From the NCBI GenBank assembly GCA_900547195.1, contig URFQ01000021.1, positions 1 to 32,319 of the forward strand: DNA of 32,319 nt, written 5' to 3'. The notes under the pieces were generated by a model. That model saw only the letters and a list, made by a program, of their open reading frames with translations, did not search any database and had not been told where the DNA came from. This stretch comes from an uncultured Butyricicoccus sp. Lineage in GTDB: Bacteria > Bacillota > Clostridia > Oscillospirales > Butyricicoccaceae. Each line of letters starts with the position of its first letter. The first letter of the stretch is position 1. Below, piece after piece: positions 1 to 6,856 of this stretch. The position numbers and the translations under genes were made by a program.

Positions 1-379
1 GAACAGTATCCGTTACACCATTTCGGGCGGCGGCTCCGCTTCTTTGGACGTTGGCCTGTACGCAGGCAGCGCGCAGAAAGGCGGCATCGCCTATGCGCCC
101 GGGGTAGCTGGCAACAGCGTACAGGGTCTTATAACCGGTTCGGCGTTCGGCAAAACTATGTTGTCCGCAGCCGGTAATGTGATCGAAGCGGCAGCACACG
201 GCAAAAAGCTTGCGTCCACGGCCGCATCTTCGCCGGATGGCTTCACCTTCACCGGGACCGGCTGGGGCCACAATGTGGGCATGAGCCAATACGGCGCATA
301 TGCCATGGCAAAACAAGGCTTTTCTTACGACGAAATCCTGAAATTTTACTTTACCGGCATCACCATCGCCGGACAATGA
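1..379 (+). CDS. SpoIID/LytB-domain protein, C-terminal fragment
   Basis: The reading frame is open from the left edge (frame starting at base 2) to a TGA at 377-379, so the N-terminus lies outside the window. The visible 125 or so residues carry the C-terminal signature of the SpoIID/LytB family: GWGHNVGMSQYGA followed by a GFSYDEILKFYFTG segment. In SpoIID this fold is a lytic transglycosylase that cleaves peptidoglycan glycan strands during engulfment; paralogues act as amidase enhancers. Whether this is the sporulation SpoIID or a LytB-type paralogue cannot be decided without the N-terminus. The gene is followed directly by queA with only 49 bases between, and the AAAGGAGG that starts right after the stop probably serves queA. 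Confidence 0.85.
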   Translation, partial: NSIRYTISGGGSASLDVGLYAGSAQKGGIAYAPGVAGNSVQGLITGSAFGKTMLSAAGNVIEAAAHGKKLASTAASSPDGFTFTGTGWGHNVGMSQYGAYAMAKQGFSYDEILKFYFTGITIAGQ

Positions 380-383
380 CAAA

Positions 384-388
384 GGAGG
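384..388 (+). promoter_or_regulatory. Ribosome binding site for queA, separated from the start by a hairpin
   Basis: GGAGG within AAAGGAGGAA is a near-perfect Shine-Dalgarno sequence, but it ends 40 bases before the queA ATG at 429. No closer GA-rich site exists. If the hairpin at 392-420 folds, the effective spacing falls to 11 bases. Confidence 0.6.
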
Positions 389-391
389 AAC

Positions 392-420
392 GCCGCGCGG
401 GGGCCTGGTTCCCGCGCGGC
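392..420 (+). other. Perfect 10-bp hairpin between the queA ribosome binding site and start codon
   Basis: GCCGCGCGGG (392-401) pairs fully with CCCGCGCGGC (411-420) around a 9-base loop. It could terminate the upstream SpoIID-domain gene, but the following bases (ATCATTTT) give only a short displaced T-run. It could equally bring the distant ribosome binding site close to the queA ATG. The structure is seen directly; its role is inference. Confidence 0.65.
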
Positions 421-428
421 ATCATTTT

Positions 429-1457
429 ATGAAAAAAAGCGATTTTTATTTTGACCTTCCCGAGCATCTGATCGCGCAGCACCCGCTTGCGCAGCGCGAC
501 TCCTCGCGCCTTCTGGTGCTCGACCGCGCCACCGGCAGCGTGTCCCATCGCCACTTTACCGACCTGCTCGACTATCTGAACCCGGGCGACTGCCTGGTGA
601 TGAACAACTCCCGCGTCATCCCGGCGCGCCTGATGGGGCATGCCGAGGGCCGCACGACGCCGATTGAAGTCCTGCTGCTGACCGACCATGGCGGCGGCCT
701 CTGGGAATGCCTGACCCGCCCGGGCAAAAAGACGCGCGAGGGCGTGAAACTGACGTTTGGGGGCGGCCTGCTGACCGCAACGGTGGAATCGGTGAACCCT
801 ACGGACGGCAACCGCTTTCTCCGGTTCCACTACGACGGCATTTTCCTCGAAATCCTCGAAAAGCTCGGCTCAATGCCTCTGCCGCCCTACATCAAGGAAA
901 AGCTGGACGACCCCGAGCGCTATCAGACCGTGTATTCCAAAACCCCCGGCTCGGCCGCCGCGCCGACCGCCGGCCTGCACTTCACCAAGGATCTGCTCGC
1001 CCGCATCGAAGAAAAGGGCGTCAAGCTGGCCTTTGTCACCCTTCACGTCGGCCTTGGTACCTTCCGCCCGGTGAAGGAGGACGAAATCACCGACCATATC
1101 ATGCATTCGGAATGGTACACTATGGATGAGCAAACCGCAAAAACCATCAACGACACCCGCGCCGCGGGCGGCAAGATCTGGGCGGTCGGCACAACCGCGA
1201 CACGCACGCTGGAAACCATTGCGACTGGGGACGGCACGGTGCGCGCACAGTTAGGCTGGACAGATATTTTCATCTATCCGGGCTACCGTTTCAAGGCGGT
1301 CGACCATCTGGTGACCAATTTCCATCTGCCCGAGTCCACGCTCATGATGCTGATTTCCGCGTTCGCAACCCGGGAGCAGGTCATGGCGGCATATGCCGAG
1401 GCAGTCAAAAAGGAATACCGTTTTTTCTCCTTCGGCGATTCCATGCTGCTGTACTGA
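429..1457 (+). CDS. queA: S-adenosylmethionine:tRNA ribosyltransferase-isomerase
   Basis: This 342-residue protein fits QueA, which transfers and isomerises the ribosyl group of S-adenosylmethionine onto 7-aminomethyl-7-deazaguanine in tRNA to give epoxyqueuosine, the penultimate step of queuosine synthesis at wobble position 34. The N-terminus MKKSDFYFDLPEHLIAQHPL is the family hallmark and fixes the start. Further family motifs are visible: MNNSRVIPARL near residue 60, SAAAPTAGLHFT near 175, LHVGLGTFRPV near 205, and the C-terminal NFHLPESTLMML. Length is as usual for the family. It is probably co-transcribed with the SpoIID-domain gene. The tgt and queG partners are not in the window. The initiation region is odd, with the ribosome binding site on the far side of a hairpin. 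Confidence 0.96.
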   Translation: MKKSDFYFDLPEHLIAQHPLAQRDSSRLLVLDRATGSVSHRHFTDLLDYLNPGDCLVMNNSRVIPARLMGHAEGRTTPIEVLLLTDHGGGLWECLTRPGKKTREGVKLTFGGGLLTATVESVNPTDGNRFLRFHYDGIFLEILEKLGSMPLPPYIKEKLDDPERYQTVYSKTPGSAAAPTAGLHFTKDLLARIEEKGVKLAFVTLHVGLGTFRPVKEDEITDHIMHSEWYTMDEQTAKTINDTRAAGGKIWAVGTTATRTLETIATGDGTVRAQLGWTDIFIYPGYRFKAVDHLVTNFHLPESTLMMLISAFATREQVMAAYAEAVKKEYRFFSFGDSMLLY

Positions 1458-1468
1458 TTTCAAAATAC

Positions 1469-1503
1469 GCAAAAGGCTTGACCCGCCGGGCCAAGCCTTT
1501 TGC
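1469..1503. terminator. Bidirectional intrinsic terminator between queA and parC
   Basis: GCAAAAGGCTTG (1469-1480) is fully complementary to CAAGCCTTTTGC (1492-1503), with an 11-base loop. It sits between the convergent stops of queA (1457) and parC (1505). The A-rich and T-rich arms supply a short U-run in both directions, as expected for a shared terminator. Confidence 0.85.
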
Positions 1504-1504
1504 A

Positions 1505-3733
1505 TTATAATGTCATTTGCTGTTCGGGCAGATCTTCGTCCTTCAGCAGCGCGCCGAGCGCCGGGATGCTGCGGCCGCGGTAACGGCCCGCATCGCTTAG
1601 GCCGGCTTCTTCCATCCGGCATGCCCGGGTAACTGTGTGCTTCCCGCGCAGCACAACCACTTGCACGCCCTGCGTGGAACGTGTGGCCTTCACATCCAGC
1701 ATCCCCGCACGGAAGGTCAGCGCACGGCGGCCCTGCGACGAGGTCGAGAACACGGTCAGCTCGGTTTCTTCGTCCACCGGATAGAAGAACGCCACAGCGG
1801 GCGACTTGTCCGAATACGCGCCCGTCAGGCGGCGGCGATTGGTCTTGGTTTCGAACGACTCCAGGGAGAACCGCGCAGCCTTTCCGTTTTCAAACACCAC
1901 GACCATGGTACCCTTGTAATCGCCCGGGAGCACCGCGTAAACAGGCGTCTCGCCCTCGTCCATGCCCAGCTTCTGCGGCAGATAATCACCCAGCACGGAT
2001 GCTTTCGTATCGTCAAAGTCATACAGCCGCGCCTTATACGCCTGCTGCCGGTCGGTGAAGAAAATAATCTCCTGCTTGTTGGAGGCCTCGGTTTCCCACA
2101 CAACCGCATCGCTGTCTTTGAGCTTGTGCTCGCTCGACATGCGCCACGAGGCGGGCGTAATTTTTTTGAAATATCCCTCGCGTGTCAGGAACAAAAGCAC
2201 CGGGTAATCCTCGATATGGTCACCCTCGTCAAAGGTCTTGACCTCCTCCGCATAAACAATCTCCGCGCGGCGCGGCGCGGGGTATTTCTTAACGACCGCT
2301 TCCAGCTCTTTGACGATGATGTTGCGCAGCTTGGCTTTGCTCGCAAGGATATCTTCCAGCCTTTTGATTTCCTTCTCCAGCTCATCGGTTTCCTGCGTGC
2401 GTTTGAGGATGTACTCCTTGTTGATGTTGCGCAGTTTGATTTCCGCGATGAACTCGGCCTGCTTTTCGTCAATCCCGAAGCCGATCATAAGGTTTGGGAC
2501 AACCTCGCTGTCCTGCTCGGTCTCGCGAATAATGCGGATGGCGCGGTCGATATCGAGGAGGATGGTTTTAAGGCCGAGCAGCAAATGCAGCTTGGCTTTT
2601 TTCTTGCCCAAATCGAAGAACACGCGGCGGCGGATGGAATCGGTGCGCCACGCGGTCCATTCGCTAAGGATTTCACGCACACCCAGCACACGCGGCATGC
2701 CGCCGATGAGCACGTTAAAGTTGCACGAGCACGAATCCATCAGCGGGGTCTGATGGAACAGGCGGTCCATCAGCTTGTCCGGGTCGGCGCCGCGCTTGAG
2801 GTCAATGGCGATCTTAAGGCCGGACAGGTCGGTCTCGTCGCGGATATCCGCGATCTCCCGGATTTTCCCGCTCTTGACGAGGTCGGCAATTTTATCGATG
2901 ATGGCCTCGATGGTGGTTGTGTATGGAATTTCGAGCACCTCAATCAGGTTTTCCTTTTTGAGATACTGCCATTTGGCGCGCACCTTGAACGAGCCGCGGC
3001 CGGTCGCATAGATTTTGCGCATTTCGGCCTCGTCGAAAATAATCTCGCCGCCGGTCGGAAAATCGGGTGCAGGCAGCGTGGCGAGGAGATCGTGCGTAGG
3101 ATTTTTAATGCACTCAATGGCCGTGCGGCAGACCTCATGCAGATTGAACCCACAGAAGCTGGATGCCATACCGACCGCAATGCCGGTGTTGGCCGATACC
3201 AGAATATTGGGGAACGTCGTGGGCAGCAGCGTCGGCTCTTTCAGCTCGCCGTCGTAGTTGTCCACAAAATCCACCGCGTCCGCGTCGATGTCGCGAAACA
3301 GCTCTTGGCAGATGCCGTCCAGCTTGGCTTCGGTATAGCGCGACGCGGCGTAAGCCATATCGCGCGAATACACCTTTCCGAAGTTGCCCTTGGAATCGAC
3401 AAACGGGGTCAGCAGGGCTTCGTTGCCACGCGTCAGGCGCACCATGGTTTCATAGATTGCGCCGTCGCCGTGCGGGTTGAGTTTCATGGTCTGGCCGACG
3501 ATGTTGGCCGACTTGGTGCGGTTGCCGTTGAGCAGGCCCATTTTGTACATGGTGTACAGCAGCTTGCGGTGCGACGGCTTGAAGCCGTCGATCTCCGGGA
3601 TGGCGCGCGACACAATCACGCTCATCGCATACGGCATATAGTTTTTCCGCAGCGTGTCGGTGATGGGCTGGGGCGTCGGCTCCAGCGGCGGCAGCACCGG
3701 GCGCGCGGGCTGGCTTTCTTTTTTCTTAGGCAC
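1505..3733 (-). CDS. parC: Type IIA DNA topoisomerase, subunit A (ParC/GyrA-like)
   Basis: This 742-residue protein is the DNA breakage-reunion subunit of a topoisomerase IV or gyrase-like enzyme. A winged-helix core covers about residues 25-480, with the catalytic tyrosine in AASRYTEAK at Tyr133. An SRAIPEIDGFKPSHRKLLY stretch is typical of the family. The C-terminal part is a degenerate beta-pinwheel without a recognisable QRRGGKG GyrA-box, which favours topoisomerase IV (decatenation) over gyrase. The start is GTG at 3733, with AGGAGG seven bases upstream. It follows parE by 27 bases in the same operon and works as a heterotetramer with it. Odd: the residue equivalent to the quinolone-contacting Ser of GyrA/ParC is Gly91, followed by Glu95. 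It may be labelled gyrA in some databases; the assignment to ParC is inference. Confidence 0.9.
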   Translation of the reverse strand: MPKKKESQPARPVLPPLEPTPQPITDTLRKNYMPYAMSVIVSRAIPEIDGFKPSHRKLLYTMYKMGLLNGNRTKSANIVGQTMKLNPHGDGAIYETMVRLTRGNEALLTPFVDSKGNFGKVYSRDMAYAASRYTEAKLDGICQELFRDIDADAVDFVDNYDGELKEPTLLPTTFPNILVSANTGIAVGMASSFCGFNLHEVCRTAIECIKNPTHDLLATLPAPDFPTGGEIIFDEAEMRKIYATGRGSFKVRAKWQYLKKENLIEVLEIPYTTTIEAIIDKIADLVKSGKIREIADIRDETDLSGLKIAIDLKRGADPDKLMDRLFHQTPLMDSCSCNFNVLIGGMPRVLGVREILSEWTAWRTDSIRRRVFFDLGKKKAKLHLLLGLKTILLDIDRAIRIIRETEQDSEVVPNLMIGFGIDEKQAEFIAEIKLRNINKEYILKRTQETDELEKEIKRLEDILASKAKLRNIIVKELEAVVKKYPAPRRAEIVYAEEVKTFDEGDHIEDYPVLLFLTREGYFKKITPASWRMSSEHKLKDSDAVVWETEASNKQEIIFFTDRQQAYKARLYDFDDTKASVLGDYLPQKLGMDEGETPVYAVLPGDYKGTMVVVFENGKAARFSLESFETKTNRRRLTGAYSDKSPAVAFFYPVDEETELTVFSTSSQGRRALTFRAGMLDVKATRSTQGVQVVVLRGKHTVTRACRMEEAGLSDAGRYRGRSIPALGALLKDEDLPEQQMTL

Positions 3734-3760
3734 TCCAATGCCTCCTAAATTCGAAATTCA

Positions 3761-5755
3761 TTACGAAATATCGGCCAAGTCCAAATATTCGTGGCCATTT
3801 TCCGCGATATACTCCTTGCGGCCGGCGAGGTTGTCGCCCAGCAGCAGGTCGAACATGTCGCTCGTCGCCTTGGCTTCCTCCGGCTCGACCCGGATCAGGC
3901 GGCGGGTCGCAGGGTTCATCGTGGTCTCCCACATCATTTCCGCCTCGTTCTCGCCCAATCCCTTGGAGCGTTGGATGAGCACCTTTTTGCCCGCTAATTT
4001 TTGCAGGATGGCCGCCTTTTCGGTCTCATCGAAGGCAAAATAGCTCTTGCCCTTGCATTCAATCTCATAGAGCGGCGATTCCGCGATATACACATAGCCC
4101 TGCTCGATGAGCGTCGGGGTGAGCCGGTACAGCATGGTCAGGATCAGGGTGCGGATCTGGAACCCGTCCACATCGGCGTCGGTGCAGATAATCACTTTGT
4201 GCCAGCGCAGGCTGCCCAGGTCAAACGCCGACATGTCCTTGGACGCCTTGGTCTTGACCTCCACGCCGCAGCCGAGCACCTTAAGCAGATCGGTGATGAT
4301 ATCGTTCTTGAAAATCTTATCGTAATCGGCCTTCAGGCAATTGAGGATCTTGCCGCGCACAGGCATAATGGCCTGGAATTCGGCGTCGCGTCCCTGCTTG
4401 ACCGAACCGAGCGCCGAATCGCCCTCCACAATGTAAAGCTCACGGCGAGAGGCGTCCTTTGTCCGGCAGTCGACAAACTTCTGTACACGGTTCGCCACAT
4501 CCAGATTGCCGGACAGCTTCTTTTTGATGTTCAGGCGCGCCTTCTCGGCCTGCTCGCGGCTGCGTTTGTTGATAAGGATCTGCTCCGCAATTTTGTCCGC
4601 CTCGGCCTTATTTTCAATGAAATAGACCTCCAGCCCCTGCTTGAGGAAGTCGGTCATGGCCTCCTGAATGAACTTGTTCGTGATGGATTTTTTGGTCTGG
4701 TTCTCGTAGGACGTGTAGGTTGAAAAGCAGTTGGTGACGAGCACGAGCGAATCAAACACATCCTGAAAAGAAATTTTGCTTTCGTTTTTCTGGTATTTGC
4801 CGATTTGCTTGAGATAGCCGTCAATCGCAGACACGAACGCCGAACGCACCGCCTTATCGGGCGCGCCGCCATGCTCCAGCCATGATGAATTATGGTAATA
4901 CTCGGTGCGGCTGACCGCCGGCGAAAAGCAAAACGCACAGCTCAGTTTGGCTTTGTACTCGGGCTTGTCGTCGCGGTCGCGGCCGCGGCGCTCGGCCTCC
5001 AGGAACTGCACGGAGGTCAGCGGGTTTTCCCCGGCGATCTCGGTCACGTAATCGACGATGCCGTTCTGGTAACAAAACTCCTCGGTCTCGAATTTGCCGC
5101 CCTGCTGGTCGCGCAGGACGAATTTTAGTTTGTTGTTCACGACCGCCTGCCGTTTCAGCGTGTCCCGGAAATACTCCAGCGGGATGTTGATGTCGGTAAA
5201 GACCTCAAGATCGGGCCGCCAGCGGATTCTGGTCCCCGTGCGGCGCACGTTCGCCGGCTTCTTCAAGAAACCCTCTTTGGCGGCCGTCTTGTTTTCGCCC
5301 TTCTCAAAGTGCAGGCTGTATTCAAACCCATCGCGCACGACAATCGCATCCATATACTCGGATGCATACTGGGTCGCACAGGTGCCGAGGCCGTTCAGGC
5401 CCAGCGAAAACTCATAGTTCTCCCCTTCGTTGTTCTTATATTTGCCGCCTGCATACAGCTCGCAGAATACCAGCTCCCAGTTGTAGCGCTGCTCGCCCTC
5501 GTTCCACTCAATCGGGATGCCGCGTCCCAGGTCGGCGACTTCAATCGATCCGTCGCCATAGCGGGTGACCGTAATTTCGCTGCCATGCCCTTCGCGCGCC
5601 TCATCGATGGAGTTGGACAGGATTTCGAACACCGCATGCTCGCAGCCTTCCAGCCCATCCGAACCAAAAATAACGCCCGGACGTTTGCGGACGCGGTCGG
5701 CCCCCTTGAGGGAGGATATGCTTTCATTGCCATATTCAGCCTTGGCTTTATTCAT
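3761..5755 (-). CDS. parE: Type IIA DNA topoisomerase, ATPase subunit B (ParE/GyrB-like)
   Basis: This 664-residue protein is the ATPase partner of the downstream subunit A. The GHKL ATPase spans about residues 15-220, with FEILSNSIDEA (Glu44, Asn48), the DLGRGIP turn (75-81) and a lid region SLGLNGLG (117-124). The transducer has an ENQTKKS loop (352-356), and the TOPRIM domain has EGDSA (444-448) and DADVDG (526-531). The start is ATG at 5755 because GGAGAGG lies six bases upstream; an in-frame ATG at 5770 overlaps that binding site and is not preferred. A consensus promoter lies upstream. The lid glycine motif differs from the GGLHGVG of E. coli GyrB and ParE, so this is a divergent member. 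It forms an operon with the following gene, divergent from bofA. Confidence 0.9.
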   Translation of the reverse strand: MNKAKAEYGNESISSLKGADRVRKRPGVIFGSDGLEGCEHAVFEILSNSIDEAREGHGSEITVTRYGDGSIEVADLGRGIPIEWNEGEQRYNWELVFCELYAGGKYKNNEGENYEFSLGLNGLGTCATQYASEYMDAIVVRDGFEYSLHFEKGENKTAAKEGFLKKPANVRRTGTRIRWRPDLEVFTDINIPLEYFRDTLKRQAVVNNKLKFVLRDQQGGKFETEEFCYQNGIVDYVTEIAGENPLTSVQFLEAERRGRDRDDKPEYKAKLSCAFCFSPAVSRTEYYHNSSWLEHGGAPDKAVRSAFVSAIDGYLKQIGKYQKNESKISFQDVFDSLVLVTNCFSTYTSYENQTKKSITNKFIQEAMTDFLKQGLEVYFIENKAEADKIAEQILINKRSREQAEKARLNIKKKLSGNLDVANRVQKFVDCRTKDASRRELYIVEGDSALGSVKQGRDAEFQAIMPVRGKILNCLKADYDKIFKNDIITDLLKVLGCGVEVKTKASKDMSAFDLGSLRWHKVIICTDADVDGFQIRTLILTMLYRLTPTLIEQGYVYIAESPLYEIECKGKSYFAFDETEKAAILQKLAGKKVLIQRSKGLGENEAEMMWETTMNPATRRLIRVEPEEAKATSDMFDLLLGDNLAGRKEYIAENGHEYLDLADIS

Positions 5756-5790
5756 ATGGTACCTCTCCATTTAGATTTACAGATAGGTTC

Positions 5791-5819
5791 ATTATACCAA
5801 TCGATTTGCTTTTCGTCAA
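5791..5819 (-). promoter_or_regulatory. Sigma-A promoter of parE-parC
   Basis: On the minus strand, TTGACG (5814-5819) and TATAAT (5791-5796) are separated by 17 bases. Transcription would begin near 5784, giving a leader of about 30 bases before the parE ATG. Confidence 0.85.
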
Positions 5820-5938
5820 ATCTTCCGCTTTGCAGGGTCATTTTATCCCATTCCCGTTTGATTGATACAGTATAACCTCCCGCTTCCCGGCATATGCCCG
5901 TCCGTTTTTTCATATAGATGAGACAGGAGGTGGTGGAG

Positions 5939-6199
5939 ATGGATCTTGCCGCAATGCTTGTATATGGAGTGCTGGGGCTGATTGTCCTAATGGCGCTCGG
6001 CGCACTGTTTGCGCCCGTGCGCTGGGGCGCGCGGTTGCTGGTAAACGGCTGTTTTGGCGTACTTGGCCTGATCATTACCGGCGTATTTGGTTCACTTGCC
6101 GGGCTAAATATTTCAATCAACCTGTTTACCGTGGCGCTCGCCACGCTGCTCGGCATCCCCGGCCTTGCGCTTGTCGTGCTGCTGCATGTGCTGTTTTAA
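5939..6199 (+). CDS. bofA: BofA-family pro-sigma-K processing inhibitor
   Basis: This small membrane protein has 86 residues, close to the 87 of Bacillus subtilis BofA. Three hydrophobic segments are seen (about 3-25, 32-52 and 60-86), and the C-terminus carries the family motif NLFTVALATLLGIPGLALVVLL split across the last segment. In Bacillus, BofA sits in the outer forespore membrane and holds the intramembrane protease SpoIVFB inactive until the forespore signals. The start is ATG 5939, with AGGAGG eight bases upstream; an in-frame ATG at 5918 precedes that site and is less likely. It stands alone on the plus strand, divergent from parE, and is followed by its own terminator. No convincing sigma-E or sigma-A promoter could be picked out by eye. 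BofA homologues occur widely in Clostridia, sometimes without SpoIVFA, so the partner is uncertain. Confidence 0.88.
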   Translation: MDLAAMLVYGVLGLIVLMALGALFAPVRWGARLLVNGCFGVLGLIITGVFGSLAGLNISINLFTVALATLLGIPGLALVVLLHVLF

Positions 6200-6209
6200 G
6201 GCAAAACAA

Positions 6210-6238
6210 AAACGCCCGGAGGGGGAATCCGGACGTTT
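6210..6238 (+). terminator. Intrinsic terminator after bofA
   Basis: AAACGCCCGGA (6210-6220) pairs with TCCGGACGTTT (6228-6238), with one C-A mismatch and a 7-base loop, starting 11 bases after the bofA stop. A modest T-rich stretch follows. Confidence 0.75.
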
Positions 6239-6239
6239 C

Positions 6240-6472
6240 TGTTTCGGTAAAAAAGAGTGGTTGAAAAAGAGGAAGGGAGAATGGGGGATTCTCCCGTGTT
6301 GCCAAAACCGGCAACCATGAAAAAGAGGGGGTAAAATAGGGGGGGTAAAAGGAGTGTTCTTGCGAGGAGGGGGAGTCCTCGTTTGAACTGTCTTTATCAT
6401 ACAGGGTATTTGTGTCCATCTCGTGTCCGTTTTATGAAGGAATTTTCAAAAAATTATGAACAAAACGAAAAC
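6240..6472 (-). other. Gene-free region with three hairpins and C-runs; possible small RNA
   Basis: No credible gene lies between the bofA and rpsU terminators. Three perfect small stems are present: 6275-6282 with 6288-6295 (8 bp, five-base G/C loop), 6298-6303 with 6310-6315 (6 bp), and 6363-6368 with 6376-6381 (6 bp). Read on the minus strand, two loops are C-runs and two further C-runs lie between the stems, with an ACTCCTTTT that is complementary to a Shine-Dalgarno sequence. The last stem is followed by T-rich bases. This layout resembles a C-rich small RNA, but no good promoter was found on either strand. Confidence 0.3.
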
Positions 6473-6504
6473 AAAAAAAGCGCCGGAGATCTTCTCCGGC
6501 GCTT
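6473..6504 (-). terminator. Intrinsic terminator of rpsU
   Basis: On the minus strand a 12-bp stem (6478-6489 with 6493-6504, core GCGCCGGAGA) with a 3-base loop is followed by seven T residues (6473-6479 read in reverse). It begins 19 bases after the rpsU stop. Confidence 0.93.
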
Positions 6505-6522
6505 CATGGATTCTCAGACAGA

Positions 6523-6705
6523 TTATCTGTACTTGCGCTTTTTAGCGCGAGCAGCCTCAGACTTCTTGCGGCGCTTTACGCTCGGGCTTTCATAATGCTC
6601 ACGCTTGCGGAGCTCGGAAAGCACACCCGCCTTTGCACAGGAACGCTTAAATCTTCTCAGCGCACTGTCCAAGGATTCATTTTCCTTTACGCGGACTTCC
6701 GACAT
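6523..6705 (-). CDS. rpsU: 30S ribosomal protein bS21
   Basis: This 60-residue basic protein has the typical bS21 N-terminus (MSEVRVKENESLDSALRRFK) and a Lys/Arg-rich C-terminus (KRRKKSEAARAKKRKYR). bS21 binds the platform of the small ribosomal subunit near the 3' end of 16S rRNA and helps initiation. The ATG at 6705 is preceded by a doubled purine tract, GGAGGGAGGG, with six bases of spacing. The gene is monocistronic: a perfect consensus promoter overlaps the end of leuS and a strong terminator follows. The leader of about 100 bases is long for such a short message and could carry autoregulation, but no known leader was recognised. Confidence 0.96.
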   Translation of the reverse strand: MSEVRVKENESLDSALRRFKRSCAKAGVLSELRKREHYESPSVKRRKKSEAARAKKRKYR

Positions 6706-6814
6706 CGTTTTCCCTCCCTCCGCGCGACCCTTTTCGGGGACTTAAACGCACGATTTCGAGCGGCGTCCCGCCAAATTATGGCAGACATACCCATCCCAAT
6801 AAAACCGTAAGATT

Positions 6815-6843
6815 ATTATATCGTCTTAGCGCACTGTTGTCAA
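6815..6843 (-). promoter_or_regulatory. Consensus sigma-A promoter of rpsU
   Basis: On the minus strand, TTGACA (6838-6843) and TATAAT (6815-6820) are exactly 17 bases apart, a perfect match to consensus. The promoter starts 13 bases after the leuS stop, and transcription would begin near 6808. Confidence 0.93.
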
Positions 6844-6856
6844 GTTTTTTCTCAAA

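Noticed and set aside
1637..3748. 703-codon open frame on the plus strand across parC
   Set aside because: It is antisense to a well-supported topoisomerase gene, has no family motifs, and is His/Arg/Leu-rich as expected from the reverse of a GC-rich coding frame.
5838..5938. Sigma-E or sigma-K promoter for bofA
   Set aside because: GATACAGT resembles a sigma-E -10, but no matching -35 is at the right distance, so it is not listed as a feature.
6325..6375. G-quadruplex on the plus strand from the G-runs
   Set aside because: Only three runs of three or more G fit within short loops unless distant runs are used, so a stable three-layer quadruplex is not supported.
6126..6595. Small open frames on both strands in the bofA-rpsU gap (for example 6126-6419 minus and 6383-6595 plus)
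   Set aside because: They lack ribosome sites, are Pro/Ser/Phe-biased from C/T-rich sequence, run antisense into bofA or rpsU, and cross terminators.
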